DNA of 64,000 bases from Tenebrio molitor (taxonomy: Eukaryota; Arthropoda; Insecta; Coleoptera; Tenebrionidae): positions 7,502,001-7,566,000 of the forward strand of contig NC_091048.1 of NCBI RefSeq assembly GCF_963966145.1, given 5' to 3'. The notes under the pieces are model-generated. The model was not told where the DNA came from, did not search any database, and worked only from the letters and a program-made list of their open reading frames with translations. Positions 10,613 to 19,399 of the stretch are shown piece after piece; the first letter of the stretch is position 1, and every line of letters starts with the position of its first letter. The position numbers and the translations under genes were made by a program.

Positions 10613-11132
10613 CAGGTGTTCGGTAAATGTCCGGCCAAACTTTAACCGCGAGCTACTGGCTTCATGTAGAACTCGGAAAAAATATTTAAAAAATTCTATG
10701 TCAAAAAATAAATTGACATTTAATTTTTGAGGTACAATTTTTTTTAACTGCTTTTAGTCTTCTACGTTGTCTCACAACCTCGTAGGTAAAATTTCGGCAT
10801 ATTTTTAAAATACACCCTGTATATCATATTTTATAAAACGTACGCCAATGCGAAGTAACCTCTAGGAAATATGCTTTAAAACAAGAAAACCGCATTGGTG
10901 TACGTTTTATAAAATACGATATACAAGGTGTATTTTAAGAATGTGCCGAAATTTTACCTACGAGGTTGTGAGACAACGTAGAAGACTAAAAGCAGTTAAA
11001 AAAAATTGTACCTCAAAAATTAAATGTCAAATTTATTTTTTGACATAGAATTTTTTTAATATTTTTTCCGAGTTCTACATGAAGCCAGTAGCTCGCGGTT
11101 AAAGTTTGGCCGGACATTTACCGAACACTCTG
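10613..11132. mobile_element. Foldback MITE, 520 bp, arms about 240 bp
   Basis: Nearly the whole element is an inverted repeat: CAGGTGTTCGGTAAATGTCC at the left is mirrored by the right end, through TCTACGTTGTCTCACAACCT, to a short loop near 10860-10895. TA flanks at 10611-10612 and 11133-11134 suggest a TA target. A further outer pair of inverted 22-bp blocks (TTGGGCCAACCAACAGATA at 10256 and its complement ending at 11155) encloses it, so it may sit inside an older foldback. Confidence 0.8.
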
Positions 11133-11155
11133 TATATCTGTTGGTTGGCCCAAGT

Positions 11156-12064
11156 ATAGGATGGTTCTATTAGCGCGAGAGAAGAGAGCCATAAGAAATT
11201 ATTATGAGGAACAAACAAAAAAGTGATAATAACGGGAAGAAATTACAAATTTGTGCCAAAGCCGCTCCAGTATTGTTAACTAAGAATTGGTGTTCGTTCT
11301 TGTGATTCACAAATCAAAATTTTGGAGAGATAAGTGTTAATCAAGTGTTAAATAATTTTCTTCTGAATAAATGAAACAGATTAGTTTATTTTGGATGATT
11401 TTGGTTGTTGTTTAATTTGTTACCTGTTTTCAGTTTGTCGCGTGTTTTTTATAAACTTGATTAAATTGCTCTCATTCATTTAGATGCTGCATTTCGCTTC
11501 AAGTGTTCGAAGCGAAATGATTAAAAATGAAAACATAACCTAAATATATTTTGTAACTAGATTTTGATGTCAGTACACTCTAGCGAAAATTTTTTATATC
11601 CAAAGTACAGTCAAAACAAGCATTTTATTTAAAATTTAATTTTGACAGTCCAGGAGTTTTTTGAATTTACTATATGCCATTCACGATGTTTTGGCATAAG
11701 GGGAGGCCATGGAAAAAGTGCATTTAAGTTGGCAGTAAAGCTGTCTATTGAATTAGGTTATGTTTTTCTAAATTTGAGGTTATAAACTGCGTCATTGTCT
11801 AGCGCATTGTTGTCAGTTTTACTACTTTGCAATAAAACAATACTCACACATTTTTAATCCAATTTAACAAAACAAGAAACTGACTACAGAATAGTAGAGA
11901 CCGGGACCGAAAGACGAAGTGGCTCCTGTTTATTTATGCACCACTTAGATAACCCACCTATACAGAGTCTTAACCAACCAGTTAGTAACTTCTCAAACTA
12001 GGTTGTATAAAATCTTGTATCTACTTATTAAACCTTACTTTATTCGAATCTTTCTGGAAGATAT
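11156..12064. other. Non-coding spacer
   Basis: AT-rich sequence with no supported gene. A small perfect hairpin (ATTTCGCTTC ... GAAGCGAAAT, 11494-11520) is the only structure noticed. Confidence 0.5.
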
Positions 12065-12337
12065 TCACACACCCATCGTCCATGACAAAAAAGAACAAAA
12101 CTCTTCAACTTCCATAATTTCATTAGAAAATTCTGAATCATCATTACCTGTATCAAAATCGCAATCAGATTCCGAGTCAGATTCTTCTAATGAAATTATT
12201 AAAGGAAGAACGTTTTCAAATGAAAGATTTCCCATTAATTTTGTCCAATCTTCCGAAATAAGTTCTTCACAATATCTACAAAAATTTTGGAAAATTTCAG
12301 GAGTACATTTCAAAATAGACTCAAGCCATAAATTCAT
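12065..12337 (-). pseudogene. C-terminal fragment of a DDE transposase (pogo/Tigger-like)
   Basis: The 90-codon open frame starts MNLWLESILKCTPEIFQNFC and runs through EDWTKLMGN to an acidic tail, IISLEESDSESDCDFD. A PEIW-like segment followed by an aromatic/charged helix and a final serine/aspartate tail is typical of the end of pogo/Tigger-class transposases in insects. No catalytic DDE core is present nearby, so this is a relic. The call rests on a short pattern and could be wrong. Confidence 0.35.
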
Positions 12338-12668
12338 AACTCTATCGCGAAGTTATAATAGGTCTTACAAAATCCCTGTGCCATTTCAATTGGGTCGTTG
12401 TTTCTTCCTTCACTATCCGTGCTACATATTTATCTTGTACTCACCTACGATTCAATTTATACAAAAAAAAAACTTGACTTCATTGTAACTTACTGAAAAT
12501 ATGTTCTGCAGTCAAATACAAACACCATCAATACGTTTTAAAGTCGCTTAATTATGATTACGGTAAATTCGGCAACATGTTACGTTCATTTTGATAGGTT
12601 CGCATGTCAGGCACTTGACTGACAGCAGAGATGACAGAAATAAAACATGTATCCAATATATACAATAC

Positions 12669-13225
12669 GGGCCCCACAGACTGCGTTTTTGTTCGACGAA
12701 CAAGCCTGTTCGAACAAAAACGATGCAAATCTGAAGTGTGTGCCCGGAAAATCGTCGGTTTTGCTCGCGAACAAAAATGAGGAAAATTTTCAGGTTTACC
12801 CTGATTATGTCCGTCGAACTTGTTCGACAGACTTGTCAATTCCAGCAAATCTGAAATGTGTGCGGTGAACGGTTTTAAAAAACGTCGGTTTTTGCAGTGG
12901 TGTAGTACCAAATAATAAAACCAGATTTCGGCGATTTGTATTTCGCGACAAATTATTGTTTGAAAATGACGGATTTTCGCCAGATTAACAGAAAGTTCTT
13001 ACTGGAATTTATAGAAGTCTTCGCAGTCTTCCGTGTTTATGGAAAATATATGCTTTTATAGCTAATGCCGTTGCCACTGCATACAAATATAACTTGATAT
13101 TTATTCACTCATTAAAACCTTTAAATAAAGCTGAAGTGTGTGTGCAACTTGTGTTCGTCGTTTTTGTTCGAACAGACTTGTTCGTCGAACAAAACCGTCG
13201 AACAAAAAAGCAGTATGTGGTGCCC
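12669..13225. mobile_element. TIR element, about 557 bp, with TTGTTCGACGAACAAG subrepeats
   Basis: The left end GGGCCCCACAGACTGC is mirrored by GCAGTATGTGGTGCCC at the right. Inside each end lies TTTTTGTTCGACGAACAAG or its complement, with further TTCGAACA/GTTCGAC copies through the element. No coding region is supported and no exact target duplication was seen. Confidence 0.7.
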
Positions 13226-13395
13226 TATATGCCTGAACTTCGAAAACACCCTATATGTTGTTATTCACGTCGTTCACATGGTCTCTTGCAAAGGATTTTA
13301 GATACTTTTGAATAAGATGGAAAAAGACCATTAGGGATATATTCATTTATTCAAGTATTTTACCAGAAATTCACTTTGTATTTTTTTATAAAGAG

Positions 13396-13553
13396 TATTT
13401 TTTTAAATTTGGCGTCGAAGTAGGCGTTGGAGAATCGATTAAGATCGCACCACTCGCGTAAAAGCGAAAGATTTAAACAGCTGATCCGTAACGTGTATAG
13501 TGCGTTCACAATAGACAGTTCAACGTCTACTTCGACGCCAAATTTAAAAAAAC
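13396..13553. repeat. Short foldback, about 160 bp
   Basis: TTTTTTAAATTTGGCGTCGA at the left and its complement at the right form arms of about 35 bp. It is probably a deleted MITE. Confidence 0.6.
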
Positions 13554-13779
13554 ACCCGTTACCTATCTGTAGCAAATTAAGTAAAATTTGGTGCAGTAAA
13601 AGTACAAGTGTACTAAAGTGTGAAATAAAGTTCCCCAAACTGTAAAATAATAGTAACAACAACAAGGGTGTTACTTAGAGCAATTAATAATCAAGATAAT
13701 AATTAATAGGGGCTATTAACGCCCTCCTCCGATACTTTAACTAGACTCTTTAATAAACGATCGACGTAAAAGTAGGTAC

Positions 13780-14430
13780 TTTATTTCACGCTGTGAAAGC
13801 AATGCCTACTTTAGAACCATAATACCGTGTGAGCAACAAGTACTGATTGAGTTGGCAATAAATTCTGGTGATTTTTGGTGACTTTTATGTCATGTTCCAA
13901 CGAGAAAACCATTTTATTAATAAAAGATTACGAAAACCAAGACCTTTAAATTTGAAATGTATACCAGCTGTCAATAATGTCAATAAAACAAACTGAAATA
14001 GGTACAATTCACAGTCTTGAAAAACTGTAACAGTTATTGTTGCTCACCCTGTATTTAGGTATTAAAAAATTACTTTTTTTGTCGAGCTAGAAATGCTGAA
14101 ACCAGTTTAGAGTTGAAGCTCTAGTTGTCAGGTTTTCAAAATGAAAGTTTTCTCCTCAATAATTTTTTTCGTGCCATTCATAATTCTTGTAGCAACCATG
14201 TGTGCTGAAACAGTGGTTTGCAAAGACGAAGCAAAACTAGACGCAAGGTTGTCACCGTTTTAGAAGAAAAACTTTATTGAGGTTCCTGAGAGATGTCCAC
14301 GTGAAACATACATGTCCACTAGGTCACTGCTAACCACCATTCTAAAATGCAAAAAAAGAAAGTGACAACATTAACACTTTAGAATGACGACACAGCAGGC
14401 TAATCCCGTGTGTATTGTCACTTTTTGATT
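13780..14430 (+). pseudogene. Small secreted cysteine-containing peptide gene, broken copy 2
   Basis: This is a duplicate of 4090-4470, sharing both flanks and coding blocks. The ATG at 14141 opens a 40-codon frame with the signal-like start MKVFSSIIFFVPFIILVAT, then CAETVVCKDE, ending at a TAG at 14261-14263. Directly after that stop, in the same frame, comes the VPERCP block, which then loses similarity to copy 1. The TTTTAG containing the stop resembles a splice acceptor preceded by very little intron, so an ancestral intron may have been mostly deleted. A MITE (13825-14051) has entered the upstream flank since the duplication. Function of the family is not known from sequence. Confidence 0.45.
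13825..14051. mobile_element. MITE, 227 bp, TA target site (copy 1 of 2)
   Basis: Ends CCGTGTGAGCAACAA and the complement of TTGTTGCTCACCCTG, flanked by TA at 13823-13824 and 14052-14053. A second copy in opposite orientation lies at 41271-41520. The corresponding flank of the sister duplication at 4130 lacks it, giving an empty site for comparison. Confidence 0.8.
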
Positions 14431-15160
14431 AGTGTTAAACAACAAGGAGTATAAGGAGGGGACATACGCGCGTGTAGTTGCCTAACCTACGTTTCTTAAA
14501 GCTAACACGCGGTAAATTGAAGCGGTGAGGGACAAGGAAACGGGTGCAATTTTATGCAACCTGTGAGGTACGCCCCAGTTAACACTACTTGAGATGTTGG
14601 GAATTAACAATAAAACTGCAGGAAAATAAAACCCTATATATTTTTTTTGCATCACAAATGTAAAGTAACGCTTAAGGTATAAGATTATATGGCAGCACTA
14701 AAATTATCCCAATAATGGAAACCAATATTGGCGTTAAGATGGTTGTCTCGGCTCGTGCAGCTGCATCCCTTTTCTTTCGTTCAGGGCAGGGATTAAAAAT
14801 TTGTGATTGAACATGTTTTTGATGTTTATTGTACACTAGCTGACCCGACAGACTCTGTCTTGTCCAAATTTCAATACCTAAATTTGTTTGTGATCATTTT
14901 GTGAATTTGTGAAAAGCTATTGGAAATGTGTAAACAAAGTAAAAATGAGGAATTTTACATGGGAGATGAATTCTATCGGCAGTATTCTACACTGCTGAAA
15001 TGCTGGAAATGTGTGACGTACCTGGAATGTGATCGAGTTGGAACCATGCTGTTTTGTTCCAGAATTTAAGGACTATTTAATTAAGTCAGAATTTCATGTC
15101 CAAACAAATGATTTATTTTCTTCCATTAAATTTGAAATCACAATTAATCTTAAGCAGTTT
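14431..15160. other. Non-coding spacer with minor repeats
   Basis: No gene is supported. A block around 14447-14470 (AGGAGGGGACATACG) recurs inverted near 29620, and AAGGTATAAGATTATATGGC at about 14674 recurs inverted near 22530, so the stretch is made of old repeat pieces. Confidence 0.45.
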
Positions 15161-15162
15161 TA

Positions 15163-15640
15163 TTGGGTGATTCAAAATGATTGTGAATAAGTATTGCAAC
15201 TATGTACGAAAATTTATGTGGCAACTGTGTGAATGGGGTAGAGTTGACATTTGTATGACATTTCATAAGCGTGCATTTGATTTTTTCAATTCCATTACAC
15301 ATTGATTTGACAACTTACAAAATTGCGCGACTATGAACTGTCAAGGAAATGTCAATTCTACCCTACCCACACAGTTGCCACATACATTTTCGTACATAAT
15401 TGCCATACTTGGCCACAATCATTTTGAATCACCCAATATGTGGTAACTGTGTGAATGGGATAGAGTTGACATTTGTATGACATTTCATAAGCGTGCATTT
15501 ACACATTGATTTGACAACTTTCGAAATTGCGCGACTTTGAACTGTCAAAAAAATGTCAACTCTATCCTACCCACACAGTTGCCACATAAATTTTCGTACA
15601 TAGTTGCCAGATTTATCCACAATTATTCTGAATCACCCAA
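15163..15640. mobile_element. Palindromic MITE plus an adjoining partial second copy
   Basis: Element one spans 15163-15436 with inverted ends TTGGGTGATTCAAAATGATT, flanked by TA. A second piece, 15439-15640, repeats its inner part (GTGTGAATGGGATAGAGTTG) and its right end CACCCAA before TA at 15641. Both are hairpin-forming and non-coding. The arrangement suggests either tandem insertion at the shared TA or duplication by unequal exchange. Confidence 0.75.
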
Positions 15641-15735
15641 TATTTACATTTCGATTTCGATTGCAAGATGGATGTTCAAGTAAACAATCCGATATAGGCA
15701 AATAAATTGGAATAGAAATAAAATAACTTATACTA

Positions 15736-15973
15736 CTGTCGCGAGCAAAAAATTCTGGTCGTCAATGTCAAAATTTGGTTAGGGTCACAAATTAAAAAAA
15801 TTTCCTGCCTGATTATGCCCACGTCAACAAAGTGTCAAAAAATTAATTAATCATTGTCAATTAATGTCATACAACATGATGATAGGTTATGATATTTAAG
15901 ACCGTTTTACAATAGAGCATTTTCCATTGCGTCAAAGCATAACTTTGACGACCAGTTTTTTTGCTCGCGACAG
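15736..15973. mobile_element. MITE, 238 bp, TA target site
   Basis: CTGTCGCGAGCAAAAAATTC at the left is mirrored by GCTCGCGACAG at the right, extending into GGTCGTCAA on both sides. TA flanks both ends (15734-15735, 15974-15975). Confidence 0.8.
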
Positions 15974-16039
15974 TACATTTGTTGGACAGAGAAACAACAC
16001 AAAAGTAAAAGCAAATTTTATTTTAATTTACTGGATTGC

Positions 16040-16915
16040 GTTTTTCCAGATTTTTCCTCCAATCTTCCAGATTTTTTTTTCAATAAAAAAAAAGGGTCAA
16101 GCAAATATGTAGCTCCTATTGTCAGTTATGATCGAGAATGCATACAAAAATTTTAATTTTTGCAGTTTGCCCGAATTTTCCGACTTTCCTTTGTAATTTT
16201 CCCGATTTTTTTCCCAAAAACTTATTCACAAAACCAAAAAAGAATTAGGTACGCAAAGCCATCGTTCGAATCCTGATTTATGGTCTTGAGTTCATACAAA
16301 AAAGCACTTTCAGTTTTTTAAATTTAGTTTTTCCAGATTTTTCTCCAAATCTTCCAGATTTTTTTTTTCTATTGAAAACATTCAATTGAGTAATTTCCAT
16401 CCCGGGGCATATCGAACAAAAAAAAAAATTAATCAAATATGTCGTTCCTATCGTCAGTAATGATCGAGAATGCATACAAAAATTATAATTTTTGCAGTTT
16501 GCCCGAATTTTTCGAATTTCCTTTGTAATTTTCCCGATTTTTTTTCCTGAAAACTTTTTCACAACTATAACGAACAAAACAAAAAAATAATTATGCATAT
16601 CCATCACAAAAAAGCACTTTCAGTTTTTCCTGAATTTTCCAATTTTCCGGGCAACTTTTCCAATTTTTCTTTCCATAAAAACCTCATACGGATTATTACA
16701 AACATAAAAAAAAAAATTAGCCAAATCGTTCCAGCCGTTTCCACAGAAAAAAGCACTTTCAGTTTTTCCCGAATTTTCCAATTTTTCGGGCAACTTTTCC
16801 GAATTTTTTTTTTTTTAGACCACCCCTGAATTAAAGCGAACAAAAGAAAAAAATTAATATTCAAATCGGTCAAGCCGTTTTTAAGTTTTAGCGAGACTAA
16901 CGAACGGCGATTCAT
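16040..16915. repeat. AT-rich diverged tandem repeat array
   Basis: Three to four diverged units contain AAAAAGCACTTTCAGTTTTT, a TTTTCCGGGCAACTTTTCC-like block and a polypyrimidine run. Long open frames on both strands here are low-complexity artefacts. The right end (GCGAGACTAACGAACGGCGA at about 16890) resembles the tail of a common insect interspersed repeat. Confidence 0.5.
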
Positions 16916-17281
16916 TTTTATATACAGGGTGTTTCTGAAATAAGTACATTAGTTTTAACTGGTAATAGAACTCATCAAAAGGAACAACTTTTCTCTTTGC
17001 CATTTTGGCGAAAAACGTTGCGTAGTGGCTTTAAAAAATAGGAAAGATTTTCCTAAAACCGTTCATATCTCCAAAACTAAGCTACCTAAAAACGTGAAAC
17101 AACCAGATTCTTACGAAGTGGATTTTTTGCTATACGGGTAGATTTATTTGAATTTCGATTTCGGCGTTAAAACACGTTTTCTGGATGAAAATGGATGTTT
17201 TTTTTATATTAGCGCTGATCTCAATTAGCCATTGCAGTAGTTAGTGGCGTAGGGTTATTTTAGTGAAAAATCTCTCCAAAT

Positions 17282-19157
17282 TGTAGTGACCCAGTTTAAA
17301 ATTTAAATTTAAATTTCCGGTACCGCCACAATAGCGCGCCAAATGCGAAGGTACTAGCGGCTAGACTAGGCACTACGAGCGGAAATATTGCGGGGGGTGA
17401 AACGGGCCCGCGCGGGTGGTTGACGGGGGTAGGTCACTTTTTTTTAGTTTTTCGAAACGAACACACCTTGCGAAGAGCGATCCAAGTTTCTCAAATTTGT
17501 AAGTTAAACCTGAACAATTCCACTACCGTTCCGGGTAGATATTTTGTGTCCCCGTGAGGAATTTAACGTTTTTAATTCACCTGGGTAATTTATCCCACTT
17601 TCGTTGCCTTTTTTTTTGTGTTTTGTTTTTGAGGCCAGGACCACGTGGTAAGGGTATGTTGTAGATTTCATTTTGTTGCATGCTGTTTCTTTAAGAAGCG
17701 CCCATTTGTTAATTTTAAGTGTTATCTTTCACCCGGGAGGTTCTTTTTTAGCGATCTGGTAATTTCGAAAATACGTAGCCGTCGTCCGAACCGCGTGCGT
17801 CCATTTTGTTTTTGTTCTTAACTAACATTTTCTAACGACACTCGACCCGCCATTTTCTTAGTTTAACATTACCAGCGATTATTGTATTCGCGATTTATGT
17901 TGTTTACTGCCATTTGTGCCATTTAAAGTGGTTCTATTTTATCGTTATTTAACTTCACGTTTTGTTCTTTTTTATTTCCTCATTGTTTAATGTTGCGGTT
18001 TGTTTTTTGTTTATGTTATCCTTGTTTAATGTTGCGTTTTGTTTTGTGTATTTGATCATTGTTTAATGTTGCGCTTTGTTGTGTTGAATTTTCGCATCGT
18101 TTAATGTTACGCGTTGTTCGATAGAATTAAACCCCGGTTATTCCTTCGTGTTGTTGCTAGATTTCGGAAAAGTTAAAGTAAAATGTTGTAAGTGCGCCCC
18201 TGTGGGAGCTAGGTGACAATCAGGAAGTCGTGGGGTTGTTTAGTAAATTTCTGTGGAAGCTACGGTTATTTAGAGCCGTTAGCGGGGACGGACCTTAGTC
18301 TTTGCGGGAGCGGCGTCGGGATGTTTTCGTGAAGCTTCCGTCGACGGTTATAGAGACTTTGGGGTTTTGTCCGGAAACGGTTGGTTGGGGACGGCGGACC
18401 TAGGTCTTTGCGGCTGCGGTCTAGGAATGCTACTCGTACGACCCCGAAACGCTCTGTCACTCTTGCTGGGTCGGTGAAATAGTCTGACGTTCATTAATAC
18501 CCCGAATATCTATAAACGTCGCTTGATTTCAAGATGATTCAGATTATTCTTCTGAGTCCCCTCGCAGCCGAAAGTTTGTTACCTCCAGCTCTAAGCTCCC
18601 GTTGGCGTACCTTGACCGCGTAGTTCCAAATTAAACATTGTTTGTCATTAATCGAATTGTAAAATATGAGTAATACCTGGGATACGGTTTTTGAAGAGGG
18701 TTTTTCATCCGTCCCTGTCTGTAATAACTGCCTTATAATTTGTTTACTTGTTTTGCAAGCTTTAAACTGTCATTTTGTCTGTCATGTGCCCGTTTTTCTG
18801 TTATTTTAAATATTGTTGCATTCATCTTGTCGTTAATCTTTGTGATGTACTCAACTAGTTTATTTCGTGTACTTCGTTAAACTTAATTTCTGTCCTTTGT
18901 ATTCGTTCCAATTTCTTTTTCATCAAAGTTATTACAGACATTTTTAATAAAAGGTATTTTGCGTCCCTCACATGTGTGTTTTATTTGCGGCACTCTTCCA
19001 ACTGGAACCCTCACCGTTTGCATTCCGAACCTTTTCCGCCAAAAGAAAATCACAACGTAGGGCTCCTCCGATTCGATGACGATCACGACCACATTTGTTA
19101 CCGTTTTGCGCAGGTTCAAATATTTGGCGGAAAAAGTAATGTATTCAAATCATTACA
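17282..19157 (+). mobile_element. Solo LTR, 1876 bp, target duplication AAAT
   Basis: The element begins TGTAGTGAC and ends TCATTACA, the TG...CA ends of an LTR with short inverted termini. AAAT at 17278-17281 is repeated at 19158-19161, an exact 4-bp duplication, as made by many Ty3/gypsy-type integrases. A closely related copy at 26035-27924 has its own different duplication. A polyadenylation-like AATAAA sits near 18948, followed by GTGTGTTTTATTTGCGG. Small open frames (for example 18883-19119 on the minus strand, MNLRKTVTNVVVIVIESEE) are conserved between copies, but the whole LTR is conserved, so this is not evidence of coding. No gag or pol accompanies it. Confidence 0.85.
17983..18120 (+). 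repeat. Four-unit tandem subrepeat within the LTR
   Basis: The motif GTTTAATGTTGCG followed by TTTGTT recurs at about 17985, 18024, 18061 and 18099 (last copy GTTTAATGTTACG), spacing 37-40 bp. The same array is present in the second LTR at about 26747-26880. Confidence 0.75.
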
Positions 19158-19399
19158 AAATTTTTTTTTTTAAATTAAACATCGTTTTTCGGCAAAATGG
19201 TAGATAGAAAAGTTGTTCCTTTTGACGAGTTCTATTACCAGTTAAAATTAATGTACTTATTTCTGTTACACGTTGTATATAGATTTTGTTATTGTAACGA
19301 AATTCCCTTTAGTACTTTGTGTCTTGAAAACAGTAAAGATGATTTGTAATAGTATTGTACATATATTTAATAATAATTTATATTAATAATAATATTTAA

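Larger units (their letters stand above)
16925..19275. mobile_element. TIR/TA element interrupted by a solo LTR
   Basis: About 95 bp at the left (CAGGGTGTTTCTGAAATAAG onward, through ACTGGTAATAGAACTC) is repeated inverted at 19186-19275. Without the LTR and its 4-bp duplication the element is about 470 bp and has no coding region. TA dinucleotides flank it. It is older than the LTR insertion. Confidence 0.75.

Noticed and set aside
12003..12488. 161-residue plus-strand ORF as a gene
   Set aside because: It is antisense to the transposase-like tail on the minus strand and has no features of its own.
16278..16915. Long overlapping ORFs on both strands as genes
   Set aside because: They are low-complexity lysine/phenylalanine-rich translations of AT-rich repeats.
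18883..19119. Conserved 78-residue minus-strand ORF in both LTR copies as a real gene
   Set aside because: The whole LTR is conserved between the two copies, and the opposite strand is open too; there is no domain or codon signal.
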